From Paracoccaceae bacterium (lineage in GTDB: Bacteria; Pseudomonadota; Alphaproteobacteria; Rhodobacterales; Rhodobacteraceae), in the NCBI GenBank assembly GCA_902631295.1, contig CACOXV010000010.1, forward strand, positions 1-54,701: a DNA stretch of 54,701 nt, in the 5' to 3' direction. Every line of letters begins with the position of its first letter. The stretch's first letter is position 1. Below the pieces are notes generated by a model. That model did no database searches. It saw only the letters and a list, made by a program, of their open reading frames with translations, and had not been told where the DNA came from. A program made the translations under genes and the position numbers. Below are positions 9,477-19,079 of this stretch, piece after piece.

Positions 9477-10781
9477 TTATTTCCCAAAAACCCTCTGAAA
9501 TATTTTTTCGACGTTCTTGGTGTGATATCCTAGATCAAATTTCTTTCTAATATCTTCCTCAGTTAAAAAAGATCTTACCTCCTTATCAGACAGTAATTCT
9601 ACCTGAAAATCCTCGTTTTGTTCCCAAACTTTCATCGCATTACGCTGAACCATTTTATACGCATCCTCGCGGCTAGCCCCGGCTTGGGTTAACGCCAGTA
9701 AAACTCTTTGAGACATCACCAGCCCTCTTAACTTGTTCATGTTTTTTAACATGTTGTCTGGATAGATCACCAACTTATCAATTACACTAGTCAATCGGTG
9801 CAGCGCAAAATCTAGATTTATTGTAGTATCTGGTGCAATATTTCTTTCAACGGAGCTATGAGAGATATCACGTTCATGCCATAGTGTTACATTTTCTAAT
9901 GCTGGGATGACAGACATTCTAATTAGTCTTGCTAACCCAGTTAAATTTTCTGTTAGAACAGGGTTGCGCTTATGAGGCATCGCGGACGATCCTTTTTGCC
10001 CTGCTGAAAAGAATTCTTCCGCCTCAAGAACTTCTGTTCTCTGCATATGCCTAATCTCTGTTGCAATATTTTCTATGGAGCTAGCAATTATGCCGAGTGT
10101 AGAGAAGAATGCTGCATGACGATCTCTCGGTATAATTTGAGTACTAATCGGTTCAGGAAATAAATTTAATTTTTCACATACATACTCTTCGACGGCAGGA
10201 TCCAAATTAGCGAATGTTCCAACTGCACCAGATAAAGCACCGGTAGATATCTCCTCTTTTGCAGCTTTCATTCTGTTAAGGTTTCTGTCCATTTCAGCGT
10301 AGAAACGAGCAAAAGTCAGCCCCATAGTAGTTGGTTCAGCATGAATACCGTGGCTCCTGCCTATACGGATTGTCATTTTATGCTCCAAAGCTCTCCGTTT
10401 AAGCGCTGCTAGTAGTAGATTTATGTCGTTGATAAGAAGATCTGAAGCCTTAACCAGCTGAACACTTAAGCATGTATCTAACACATCTGAGCTAGTCATT
10501 CCTTGATGTACAAATCTTGCTTCCTCTGAACCAATATGTTCAGCAAGATGGGTTAAAAACGCTATAACGTCATGTTTGGTTGTCGCTTCAATTTCATTTA
10601 TTCGATCCACATCAAAGTCTGCGTCTTTTGCTTTCCATAATGCCGCAGCATTTTCTCTGGGAATTAAACCCAAGTTTGCCATCGCATCACATGCATGGGC
10701 TTCTATTTCAAACCAAATTTTAAATTTTGTTTCTTGTGACCATATTTTAACCATTTCTGGTCGGGAATAACGTGGGATCAT
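9477..10781 (-). CDS. purB: Adenylosuccinate lyase
   Basis: Fumarase/aspartase-superfamily enzyme of 434 residues. It cleaves SAICAR and adenylosuccinate, releasing fumarate in two steps of purine synthesis. The superfamily signature is SSAMPHKRNPVLTENLTG (around residues 263-280), with the catalytic serine in its flexible loop; the active-site histidines lie in TKHDVIAF and QGMTSSDVLDT. Length is normal. It lies about 100 bp downstream of dddP on the same strand; no terminator is obvious between them, so read-through is possible. Confidence 0.97.
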   Translation of the reverse strand: MIPRYSRPEMVKIWSQETKFKIWFEIEAHACDAMANLGLIPRENAAALWKAKDADFDVDRINEIEATTKHDVIAFLTHLAEHIGSEEARFVHQGMTSSDVLDTCLSVQLVKASDLLINDINLLLAALKRRALEHKMTIRIGRSHGIHAEPTTMGLTFARFYAEMDRNLNRMKAAKEEISTGALSGAVGTFANLDPAVEEYVCEKLNLFPEPISTQIIPRDRHAAFFSTLGIIASSIENIATEIRHMQRTEVLEAEEFFSAGQKGSSAMPHKRNPVLTENLTGLARLIRMSVIPALENVTLWHERDISHSSVERNIAPDTTINLDFALHRLTSVIDKLVIYPDNMLKNMNKLRGLVMSQRVLLALTQAGASREDAYKMVQRNAMKVWEQNEDFQVELLSDKEVRSFLTEEDIRKKFDLGYHTKNVEKIFQRVFGK

Positions 10782-10880
10782 AAAGATAGCCTTACAAATA
10801 AAATATGTAGGATTTACTTACAGCGTGTGATCATGTTGAGCAAGAGCACGGGACTTGTAAATTAAATAGTAGATAATGTT

Positions 10881-12221
10881 TCACTTACCCATAAGCGCTT
10901 CATCAAAAGGGTATTTGGTTAAGTTTTCAAAACCATCCTCAGTTACTAGAACTTGATCTTCTAATTTTATAGAAAAATCACCCTTTTCTGGACTAACCAG
11001 CGCCTCCACGCACAGCACCATTCCTGCCTCAATATGATAATCATAAGCGCCTTCAACGAACTTATCTTCATAAGAGATTAATGGCCATTCATCGCAAAGA
11101 CCAACCCCATGCATCAGACATGAATATTTCCCAACTTGATATATTTCATCCAATTTGTGAGCCTTATGTGTTAGCTCGCTCATATGAACGCCTGGTTTAA
11201 GCAGTTCCATATTACGCATAATATGTTCATGGGCATGGCGCATTGCATAAATCATATCAGGGCGAGGCGATTGATCACCGATCCACCAAGTACGACTTAT
11301 ATCAACGCATATACCGTAGGATCCCACTAAATCTGTGTCAAAGGCCACAATTTCATTATTTTGTACTATCCTCGGGCCGCATTCTTGAAACCAAGGATTG
11401 GTGCGCGGTCCCGATGTAAGGAGACGTGTTTCTATCCATTCACCACCCCTTTTTATATTTTCCGCATGTAAGACTGACCATATATCATTTTCACTAAGAT
11501 TTGCATTACCTACTTCAGATCTTGTAACTTGTTCCATTTCAAAAATCGCTTTTTCACACGCATAAGAGGCACATCTCATGGCTTTAATTTCATCCGCTCC
11601 TTTTATGGATCTCGATTTTTCGGTAACTTCTTCTCCGTCCACAACTATGAAGTTAAGTGCCTCAAGTGATCGTAATCCGTGCAGCATAATTTTATCTACT
11701 GCTAATCTATTATTACTATCACCATGCTGATCTATTAGTAATCGCACTTCATTGGCGAACACATCTGCGGCATCACCAATTTTATCTCCCCTATCGAAAT
11801 AAAAAAGATCTGCTCCGGAACGTTGTTCTTTGACCAATGGGTTAAATTCAGATAAAAAAGGAGAGTTTTTATAATCCCAGATTACCATATATCCATCCGC
11901 GCATAGTAATACTGCTCGAAATGGGTTATGCGTATTCCAGAGCTGCATATTTGTGCTATCGGTTGCATACCTAATGTTTAAAGGGTCAAACATTAACAAG
12001 CCACCATAATCACGATCGACGATATGCTGGGTAAGCCTTTTCCATCTAAATTCTCGCATTGCTTGAAGATCTGGAAGTTCTAACCCAGCAGCCTCCCACT
12101 CTCTTCTTGCAAGAAGCGTTGGTCCAATTTCTACACGATTTTTATCATTTGGGGTATTATCATCGAGAAGAAGACTTTTTAGTGGATCTATTTTTCTATT
12201 GTTGCTGTGATGCTCGTTCAT
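10881..12221 (-). CDS. dddP: DMSP lyase DddP
   Basis: M24 (creatinase/prolidase)-fold metalloenzyme of 446 residues that cleaves dimethylsulfoniopropionate to dimethyl sulfide and acrylate instead of hydrolysing peptides. By direct counting, the metal ligands described for Roseobacter DddP are all here at the same numbers: Asp295, Asp297, Asp307, His371, Glu406 and Glu421. The proposed catalytic base Asp377 is in HGVGLCDEWP. The N-terminal DNTPNDKNRVEIGPT and RYATDSTNMQLWN are DddP-specific and not seen in ordinary Xaa-Pro peptidases. No other DMSP gene (dmdA, acuI, acuK) is adjacent. The 164-bp gap to the divergent DUF3445 gene carries its promoter. Confidence 0.95.
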   Translation of the reverse strand: MNEHHSNNRKIDPLKSLLLDDNTPNDKNRVEIGPTLLARREWEAAGLELPDLQAMREFRWKRLTQHIVDRDYGGLLMFDPLNIRYATDSTNMQLWNTHNPFRAVLLCADGYMVIWDYKNSPFLSEFNPLVKEQRSGADLFYFDRGDKIGDAADVFANEVRLLIDQHGDSNNRLAVDKIMLHGLRSLEALNFIVVDGEEVTEKSRSIKGADEIKAMRCASYACEKAIFEMEQVTRSEVGNANLSENDIWSVLHAENIKRGGEWIETRLLTSGPRTNPWFQECGPRIVQNNEIVAFDTDLVGSYGICVDISRTWWIGDQSPRPDMIYAMRHAHEHIMRNMELLKPGVHMSELTHKAHKLDEIYQVGKYSCLMHGVGLCDEWPLISYEDKFVEGAYDYHIEAGMVLCVEALVSPEKGDFSIKLEDQVLVTEDGFENLTKYPFDEALMGK

Positions 12222-12385
12222 GGCTAATTTTTTTTGTAAACACAGGCATATCGTATCATTTAAGAAATTTTAATCATGTCTGAAACCGAAAACTCTTGTC
12301 GCTTTTATGTTTTTTTATCAAATATAGGCCTACGAATTTTGAAAAGTTCAGAACTGGACTAACTGTAACGAAGTGAATTAAGGAA

Positions 12386-13114
12386 ATGCGGCAATTAATT
12401 TTACAAAAGTCTATACCATACGAGTGGCAAAAAGTAACAAAATTGCCCGGAGTAATGCCATTAAATCCACAGGAGTGGATAATATTTGATGATGCTTATG
12501 TCGAACAAATGGCAGAGCGCGAAGTTTTGCTTAAAAATAATAATGACGTAATTGTAATTGATAAAAATAGTGAGGATGCGGCACGTGAGCTTCTGGATGC
12601 TATCTTACACTTTCTATGTGAAGTAGATGGTTTTGAAGTTTCGGAGAAGCAAGTTATCACTCGCGATAATCGTATTGTTAAAATTGATTACAATGAGCCT
12701 TTGCTTACTTGCGGGTTATTGGTTCAAAATGACTTTTGTGTTCTGCAAAAAATTGACGGTCAACACGTATTAACTGCAGCGGTTCTCTGTTTTCCTGCCA
12801 ACTGGCGTTTAAAAGAGAAATTTATGAAACCCTTATTTTCCATCCACAGAAATGTTCCTGAATATAGTGCGGAAATTGCAAAACGGGTTGATAGAATGTT
12901 CGACTGCATTCGTGTTGCTCAGCCGATGTGGAGATTTAATGTTTTGCACTATTCAGACCCAACACTTTATCAGCCTTATAGGCGGAATGTAGATTTAAAA
13001 CCTTCTTACACTCGAAGCGAGCGTCAGACTTTTTTAAAACTACCAAATACCGGGGCAGTTGTATTTGGAATTCATACCTTTGTAGTAAAAAAGGTGCCTT
13101 TCGGCACCCTCTGA
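12386..13114 (+). CDS. DUF3445 protein, haem-dependent oxidative N-demethylase family
   Basis: Protein of 242 residues with the DUF3445 (PF11927) pattern: LPGVMPLNPQEWIIFDD near the start, LLVQNDFCVLQKIDGQHVLT in the middle, then VLCFPANWRLKEK with its conserved Phe-Pro-Trp, and RSERQTFLKLPNTGAVVFGIH near the end. Characterised relatives bind haem and oxidatively demethylate secondary amines, including the dimethylamine monooxygenase of marine bacteria. This gene stands alone, without the partner subunits of that enzyme, so a general oxidative N-demethylase role is inference. It converges on glnA with a single base between the stops, and its last codons form the glnA terminator. Confidence 0.8.
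   Translation: MRQLILQKSIPYEWQKVTKLPGVMPLNPQEWIIFDDAYVEQMAEREVLLKNNNDVIVIDKNSEDAARELLDAILHFLCEVDGFEVSEKQVITRDNRIVKIDYNEPLLTCGLLVQNDFCVLQKIDGQHVLTAAVLCFPANWRLKEKFMKPLFSIHRNVPEYSAEIAKRVDRMFDCIRVAQPMWRFNVLHYSDPTLYQPYRRNVDLKPSYTRSERQTFLKLPNTGAVVFGIHTFVVKKVPFGTL
13087..13108 (-). terminator. Rho-independent terminator of glnA
   Basis: Read on the minus strand, the arms GGTGCC and GGCACC close a 6-bp GC-rich stem with a GAAA tetraloop, followed directly by six T residues. It starts 7 bases after the glnA stop codon. The whole element lies inside the last codons of the convergent DUF3445 gene (VKKVPFGTL), so the sequence is both coding and terminator. On the plus strand the T-run is missing, so it should work only for glnA. 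Confidence 0.85.
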
Positions 13115-13115
13115 A

Positions 13116-14522
13116 TTAACAGCTGTAGTACATACCATACTCTACTGGATGTGGGGTATGCTCATAGGACTCAATTTCTTCCATTTTCAGCTCAATATAT
13201 CCATCAATTTGATCTTTTGTGAAAACGTTGCCAGCCAGAAGGTAATCATGATCCTTCTGCAGTTCTTCGATGGCTTCTCGTAAAGAACCACAAACCGTTG
13301 GAATATCTGCTAGTTCTTCTGCCGGAAGATCATAGAGGTTTTTATCCATTGCTTCCCCTGGATTTACTTTATTCTTTATTCCATCCAACCCAGCCATCAA
13401 GAGTGCTGAAAAGCACAAATATGGGTTTGAAGATGGATCGGGAAAACGAGCCTCAACACGCTTAGCTTTTGGAGATTCAGTCCATGGAATACGGACGCAA
13501 CCAGATCTATTTCTTGCAGAATATGCTCGAAGCACTGGTGCTTCAAATCCAGGTATTAAACGCTTGTAAGAATTAGTTGATGGGTTTGTGAACGCATTTA
13601 GTGATTTTGCATGCTTCAAGATGCCGCCGATATAGTAGAGAGCCTCTTGCGATAGATCAGCATACTTATCGCCTGCAAAAAGTGGTTTGCCACCTTTCCA
13701 AATAGACATATTGACGTGCATTCCAGTCCCGTTATCACCAGCTATAGGCTTTGGCATGAAAGTTGCCGATTTGCCGTAAGCCTGTGCAACATTATGAATG
13801 ACGTATTTGTATTTCTGCAGTTCATCACCTTGCTTGGTAAGACTGTCAAATATTAAACCTAACTCGTGCTGGCATGAAGCAACCTCGTGATGGTGTTTGT
13901 CGACTTTCATACCTAAACGCTTCATCGTTGAAAGCATTTCAGAACGGATGTCTTGCCCGTCATCAATAGGATTTACTGGGAAGTAACCACCCTTGATACC
14001 AGGGCGATGGCCAGTGTTGCCCATTTCATAGTCAGTATCCGTGTTCCATGATGCATCCAACGCATCAACTTCAAATGATACCTTGTTCATTTCATTGGAG
14101 AAACGGACATTATCGAAAAGAAAAAATTCTGCTTCTGGGCCCATATATGCGACGTCACCGACACCAGAAGATTTTAGATATGCTTCTGCTTTTTCTGCAG
14201 TTCCGCGAGGATCTCGCTCATAGGCCTCTCCCGTATCTGGCTCTACTACTGAACAGTGCACGCACAAAGTTTTTTCAGCATAAAACGGGTCAATGTATGC
14301 GCTGTCAGTGTCGATCATAAGCTTCATATCGGAAGCTTCGATTGATTTCCATCCGGCGATGGAAGAGCCATCAAACATAAAGCCCTCATCAATAAAGTCT
14401 CCGTCAACTTGGTCCGACATTACGGTAACATGCTGAAGCTTACCTCTTGGGTCGGTAAACCTGATATCAACATACTCGACGTTTTCGTCCGATATTGTTT
14501 TGAGCATTTTATCTGCGCTCAT
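13116..14522 (-). CDS. glnA: Glutamine synthetase type I
   Basis: Dodecameric enzyme (468 residues) that makes glutamine from glutamate, ammonia and ATP. Visible are the N-terminal beta-grasp domain (FTDPRGKLQHVTV), FDGSSIAGWK, the metal and ATP site MGPEAEFFLFD, the KPIAGDNGTGMHVNMS loop and NRSGCVRIP. The adenylylation motif NLYDLP puts its tyrosine at residue 397, as in E. coli, so this is the I-beta type controlled by GlnE. A strong ribosome site (GAGAGAGG) precedes the ATG. It follows glnB by 24 bp, forming the usual alphaproteobacterial glnBA unit. Confidence 0.98.
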   Translation of the reverse strand: MSADKMLKTISDENVEYVDIRFTDPRGKLQHVTVMSDQVDGDFIDEGFMFDGSSIAGWKSIEASDMKLMIDTDSAYIDPFYAEKTLCVHCSVVEPDTGEAYERDPRGTAEKAEAYLKSSGVGDVAYMGPEAEFFLFDNVRFSNEMNKVSFEVDALDASWNTDTDYEMGNTGHRPGIKGGYFPVNPIDDGQDIRSEMLSTMKRLGMKVDKHHHEVASCQHELGLIFDSLTKQGDELQKYKYVIHNVAQAYGKSATFMPKPIAGDNGTGMHVNMSIWKGGKPLFAGDKYADLSQEALYYIGGILKHAKSLNAFTNPSTNSYKRLIPGFEAPVLRAYSARNRSGCVRIPWTESPKAKRVEARFPDPSSNPYLCFSALLMAGLDGIKNKVNPGEAMDKNLYDLPAEELADIPTVCGSLREAIEELQKDHDYLLAGNVFTKDQIDGYIELKMEEIESYEHTPHPVEYGMYYSC

Positions 14523-14546
14523 GATTTTTCCTCTCTCTTGATAAAC

Positions 14547-14894
<348 letters not shown>

Positions 14895-15153
14895 CTAGAA
14901 CGATTGCACATGATGGGTACATTTGTTTTGAATAAATTGCCCACTTTCATTTCGAAAACATAGAAACTTTTAAGCAATCCACAACAGAAAAGATTAAAAA
15001 ATACGCAAATTGATGAAAAATTAATCACTTTTGAAAACAAGCGACTTGGTCTACACGCATTATTAAAATATGAAAAAGATAAAAAATCAATTTTGCTCTC
15101 GCAACTTAGATTTTCTTTTGCTAAAGAACCTGAAGATTGCACTTCAATCGACT

Positions 15154-15238
15154 GCGGGTGTGGCGAAATTGGTAGACGCACCAGATTTAGGTTCTGGCGC
15201 CGCAAGGCGTGGGGGTTCAAGTCCCTCCACCCGCACCA
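15154..15238 (+). tRNA. tRNA-Leu (TAG)
   Basis: An 85-base class II tRNA with a 7-bp acceptor (GCGGGTG with CACCCGC), anticodon stem CCAGA/TCTGG around the loop TTTAGGT (anticodon TAG, reading CUN), a long variable arm (GCGCCGCAAGGCGT) and T-arm GGGGGTTCAAGTCCCTC. The CCA end is encoded. The 283 bp between it and tig hold no recognisable gene; they contain a T-rich stretch just after the tRNA and, near 15474-15493, a small TGGATA/TATCCA hairpin. Confidence 0.97.
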
Positions 15239-15521
15239 AGTTTCACAATGTTATTTATTTTTATTATTTATTTTTTCTAATTATTGAGCGTCTGTCAGCG
15301 CTTTTAGGTTCTACCGTCCTAAGCAATTTCGCAAATCATTTAAGGTGCATCACCTATTAGACCGCTAAATTATTCTCACAACATTTCATGCTGAGGCTTT
15401 TATTGAAATTGTAATACAAATTCGGGGTTGATCATAATAAGCCGCGCATTTACTAAGGCAGAAAAATTACATTGGATAATTCTACTATCCAGATGGTCAG
15501 CGGAGTCGCGAGAGGAAGAAG

Positions 15522-16853
15522 ATGAAAATCACTGAAACTTTGAATGAGGGTCTAAAGCGGGGATACTCTATAGTTATAACTGCAAAAGAATTAGATAAAA
15601 AGGTTGATGAAAAGCTTAATGAGGCCCAACCGAATGTGGAGATGAAAGGGTTTCGTAAAGGAAAAGTGCCAATGGCTATGCTGAAAAAACAGTTTGGTCC
15701 GAAAGTGCTGGGTGAGGCGATGCAAGAGACCGTAGATGGAGCGATGAATGAGCATTTCGAAAAATCAGGGGATCGTCCGGCGATGCAGCCTGAGGTAAAA
15801 ATGACAAATGAAGATTGGAAAGAGGGAGACGACGTATCTGTTTCGCTTTCTTATGAGGCGCTACCAGAAATCCCTGACTTAGAATATTCAAAATTAAAGC
15901 TCAAGAAGATGATTGTAAAAGCATCAGAAAAAGAGGTTGAAGAGGCTTTAGGTAATCTTGCTTCAACTGCAAAAGATTATAAACCAAAGCGCAAAGGCTC
16001 AAAATCAAAGGATGGTGATCAAGTTGTAATTGATTTTAAAGGCATGGTAGATAATAAAGAATTTGAGGGAGGTTCATCTGAAGATTATCCACTCGTACTA
16101 GGATCTAATAGCTTTATCCCTGGTTTTGAGGAACAACTGGTTGGTTTAAAAGTTGGAGATACACCAGAAGTCCGAGTTACTTTTCCGGAAGAATATAATG
16201 CTGAGCATTTAGCAGGAAAAGATGCTGTATTTAGCTGCAATGTTAAAGAAGTGAAAGAAGCTGTAGATGCGGAAGTTAATGATGAACTAGCCAAAAAATT
16301 TGGATCGGAGGATCTTAAAGGACTTAAATCTCAGATCGCAGAACGCTTAGAGGCCGAATACGCAGGGGCCTCCAAAACAGTAATGAAGCGTGAATTACTT
16401 GATAAGTTAGATAAAATGGTATCTTTTGAGTTACCGCCTTCTCTCGTAAATGCAGAGGCGGGTCAAATTGCACATCAACTCTGGCATGACGAAAACCCAG
16501 ATGTGGAAGGCCATGATCATGAAAAAATAGAGCCAACAGATGAGCACAATAAACTTGCAGAGAGAAGAGTAAGACTAGGCTTGCTGTTGGCTGAATTGGG
16601 CCAAAAAGCAGAAGTCGAAGTTACTGAAGCAGATATGACGCAAGCCATAATGGAACAGGCAAGGCAATATCCTGGGCAAGAACGACAGTTTTATGAATTC
16701 ATTCAAAAAAATGAACAAATGCAGCAGCAAATACGTGCTCCCTTATTTGAAGACAAGGTTGTAGACTACGTTTTTGAAAACGCCACTGTGACTGAAAAAG
16801 AAGTGACAAAAAATGCTTTGCAGAAAGCAGTTGAGGCTTTAGAGGAAGAATAG
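15522..16853 (+). CDS. tig: Trigger factor
   Basis: Ribosome-associated chaperone and prolyl isomerase (443 residues). The ribosome-binding signature [17 protein letters not shown] is at about residues 43-60. The FKBP-like domain (about 150-240) includes [19 protein letters not shown] and [14 protein letters not shown]. The helical C-terminal arms follow, rich in Glu and Gln. Length is normal. AGAGGAAG lies just ahead of the ATG. It is followed by tgt after 67 bp, so the two may share a transcript. Confidence 0.97.
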   Translation: MKITETLNEGLKRGYSIVITAKELDKKVDEKLNEAQPNVEMKGFRKGKVPMAMLKKQFGPKVLGEAMQETVDGAMNEHFEKSGDRPAMQPEVKMTNEDWKEGDDVSVSLSYEALPEIPDLEYSKLKLKKMIVKASEKEVEEALGNLASTAKDYKPKRKGSKSKDGDQVVIDFKGMVDNKEFEGGSSEDYPLVLGSNSFIPGFEEQLVGLKVGDTPEVRVTFPEEYNAEHLAGKDAVFSCNVKEVKEAVDAEVNDELAKKFGSEDLKGLKSQIAERLEAEYAGASKTVMKRELLDKLDKMVSFELPPSLVNAEAGQIAHQLWHDENPDVEGHDHEKIEPTDEHNKLAERRVRLGLLLAELGQKAEVEVTEADMTQAIMEQARQYPGQERQFYEFIQKNEQMQQQIRAPLFEDKVVDYVFENATVTEKEVTKNALQKAVEALEEE

Positions 16854-16920
16854 ATTTTTGTAATAAGAAAAGGACGCGAATAGTGATCTTTCCAGTTCAG
16901 TATCTTTATGGGAGATAAGC

Positions 16921-18039
16921 ATAAAGTTTTCGTTAGAGGCAATAGACGGTAAGGCTCGGTTAGGTAAAATAACGACTGCTCGAGGTGATATAAGAACCCC
17001 AGCCTTCATGCCTGTGGGTACCGCTGGAACAGTAAAAGCTATGTTGCCAAGTTCGGTTCGCTCTACTGGTGCAGACGTCATTCTCGGAAATACTTATCAT
17101 TTAATGCTTAGGCCCACTGCAGAACGCATATCCGTGCTCGGAGGTCTACATAAGTTTATTGGCTGGGAATACCCAATACTTACCGATAGCGGTGGTTTTC
17201 AGGTAATGTCTTTGTCGGGTTTAACAAAAATCAGTGAAAAGGGTGTTGAGTTCAAATCTCATATTGATGGATCAGCTCATTTTATTACTCCAGAAAGATC
17301 AATTGAGTTACAAAGCCTTTTGGGGAGCGATATATCAATGTGTTTCGATGAGTGCACACCTTATCCAGTTGATGAGAAAACAGCACTAAAATCTATGCAA
17401 TTATCTATGCGATGGGCAAAGCGCTCGCGGGAAACGTTTGGACACCAAGACGATAGATCTATTTTTGGGATCCAACAAGGAAGTGTTTTTCGAGACCAAC
17501 GAGAGGAAAGTGCAGAAGCGTTAAAGCTAATTGATTTTGATGGTTATGCAGTGGGCGGTTTAGCCGTTGGGGAGGGGCAAGAAAAAATGTTTGAAGTTTT
17601 GAGCTATGCTCCTGACTTGCTTCCAAGTGAAAAGCCTAGATATTTAATGGGAGTTGGTAAACCTGATGACATCGTTGGCGCTGTAAGTAATGGTATTGAT
17701 ATGATGGATTGTGTCTTACCTTCTAGATCTGGAAGGACTGGCCAATTATTCACCCAAAGGGGTGTAATAAATATTAAAAATTCGCGCCATCAAGATGATC
17801 CAAGACCAATTGATGAACACTGCTCATGCCCCGCTTGTCGAAATTATAGTCGAGCCTATCTCCACCATGTTTTTAAAAGTCAGGAGATAATTAGCTCGAT
17901 GCTATTAACTTGGCATAATCTTCAATATTATCAAGATCTTATGGATTGTATTAGAAATGCAATCAAACTAAATCTCTTCGATAAATTTGTAGATGAATTC
18001 TACGCTTTCCGCGCTGAAGGCGATATCGAGCCATTTTAA
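16921..18039 (+). CDS. tgt: Queuine tRNA-ribosyltransferase, apparent ATA start
   Basis: Zinc enzyme that swaps guanine-34 for preQ1 in GUN-anticodon tRNAs. The catalytic aspartates are in [10 protein letters not shown] and [15 protein letters not shown]; the zinc site is CSCPAC followed by a histidine in YLHHVF. The first ATG (17008) would drop conserved N-terminal residues ([14 protein letters not shown] and TPAFMPVGT). The frame stays open upstream to 16867 with no ATG, GTG or TTG. An ATA at 16921 aligns with Met1 of E. coli Tgt (MKFELDTTDGRARRG) and has GGGAG six bases upstream, giving 372 residues. Either ATA is the start or one base is altered. The product call is firm, the start is not. 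Confidence 0.9.
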   Translation: MKFSLEAIDGKARLGKITTARGDIRTPAFMPVGTAGTVKAMLPSSVRSTGADVILGNTYHLMLRPTAERISVLGGLHKFIGWEYPILTDSGGFQVMSLSGLTKISEKGVEFKSHIDGSAHFITPERSIELQSLLGSDISMCFDECTPYPVDEKTALKSMQLSMRWAKRSRETFGHQDDRSIFGIQQGSVFRDQREESAEALKLIDFDGYAVGGLAVGEGQEKMFEVLSYAPDLLPSEKPRYLMGVGKPDDIVGAVSNGIDMMDCVLPSRSGRTGQLFTQRGVINIKNSRHQDDPRPIDEHCSCPACRNYSRAYLHHVFKSQEIISSMLLTWHNLQYYQDLMDCIRNAIKLNLFDKFVDEFYAFRAEGDIEPF

Positions 18040-18191
18040 TGTTTATTTATTTTTTCGATTTGAAGCACATTAACGGGTAAAAGAATAAATAAGATTAACA
18101 ATAAAAACAATGCACCGGGAAAAAGAAACTCCAGTGACAGCAAAACCAAAGCAATCAAAGAGAATATTTGAGATAACTTAGTAAAGCCCAA
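18036..18191 (-). CDS. Possible small hydrophobic protein
   Basis: A 51-codon frame starting at TTG with AGG six or seven bases upstream, preceded in frame by a stop and converging on tgt with a 3-4 bp overlap. The product would be two hydrophobic stretches around a FLFPG turn, ending in a short polar tail ([12 protein letters not shown]). No family is recognised. Its start lies 27 bp from the stop of the cNMP-binding gene, same strand, so it could be co-transcribed. A chance frame in AT-rich DNA remains quite possible. Confidence 0.3.
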   Translation of the reverse strand: MGFTKLSQIFSLIALVLLSLEFLFPGALFLLLILFILLPVNVLQIEKINKH

Positions 18192-18217
18192 TTTAACCTA
18201 AAATCCTTATTCAAGCA

Positions 18218-18718
18218 CTAATCAACTATTCCAAAATTCCATTTTAGAAATTCAAATTCTTTTTCTAATTCGTCTAATTTATTGATTAACACTCTGCCAT
18301 CAGCATTTCGTTCGTTTATGCTATCAATATACGCCGTAATCTCGGTCGAAATATCCTTCATACCATTTGCAAGTACTTCGCTTTTTTCATTAGAATTTGA
18401 AAGACGTGCCTCTAGTTTTCTTACAAGCGCAGATAAGAAAATATCCTGTTTCAACTTAGCAATTAAATGATCCGACTTTATGAGGCGCGCGGTTAAGCCA
18501 TCTTCGCCTGCTACGGCTGTAACTGTTCGGTTTTTGCCAAGAATAAAAGATGCTTCTCCAAACAGCTCATTGTATCCTATGGAACTTAAGCGAAGACCAC
18601 TCGGACTAACGATTTGAGCATGACCTTCAATTACTAAATATGAATAGCTCGGTATATCACTAGCTTTATAAACAAGCTCATTTGGTTCCCAAACACCAAT
18701 ATCATTCTCAAGTTTCAT
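18218..18718 (-). CDS. Cyclic-nucleotide-binding-domain protein without a DNA-binding domain
   Basis: A 166-residue protein whose N-terminal two thirds resemble the Crp effector beta-barrel: YLVIEGHAQIVSPSGLRLSS, followed by NELFGEASFILGKNRTVTAVA, which matches the phosphate-cassette region (GE at about residues 54-55 with a later Arg). The C-terminal part (about 100-166) is a charged helix or coiled coil instead of the helix-turn-helix of Crp/Fnr, so it is unlikely to bind DNA. The ligand is unknown. It is flanked by tgt (convergent) and tRNA-Val. Confidence 0.7.
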   Translation of the reverse strand: MKLENDIGVWEPNELVYKASDIPSYSYLVIEGHAQIVSPSGLRLSSIGYNELFGEASFILGKNRTVTAVAGEDGLTARLIKSDHLIAKLKQDIFLSALVRKLEARLSNSNEKSEVLANGMKDISTEITAYIDSINERNADGRVLINKLDELEKEFEFLKWNFGIVD

Positions 18719-18901
18719 GGGCTTACCCTTAGATTAAGTTTAACACAGATCGCAGAGCTTTTAACATAGACCCCCTGAACTCTATTAAAATTATTAATTT
18801 AGACCATAAAATCAGCTTATTATAAATATTAGAGTATTTAAATTCAGAATTACTTAGCTAAACGTCTTTAGATGGTTTCCTACGGGCTCTCACAATAATG
18901 G

Positions 18902-18977
<76 letters not shown>

Positions 18978-19079
18978 CTTGACGCGTCTTAACTAATGCT
19001 CGAATTATGTGCAATAGATTTTTAGATTTTTTCGACCTATTAGTTAAGTAGCAAGTCAGTAAAATTTTGTTGCTTAATT

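Noticed and set aside
15070-15360. Open frames of 64-96 codons across tRNA-Leu
   Set aside because: They overlap the tRNA completely and have no family features or ribosome site.
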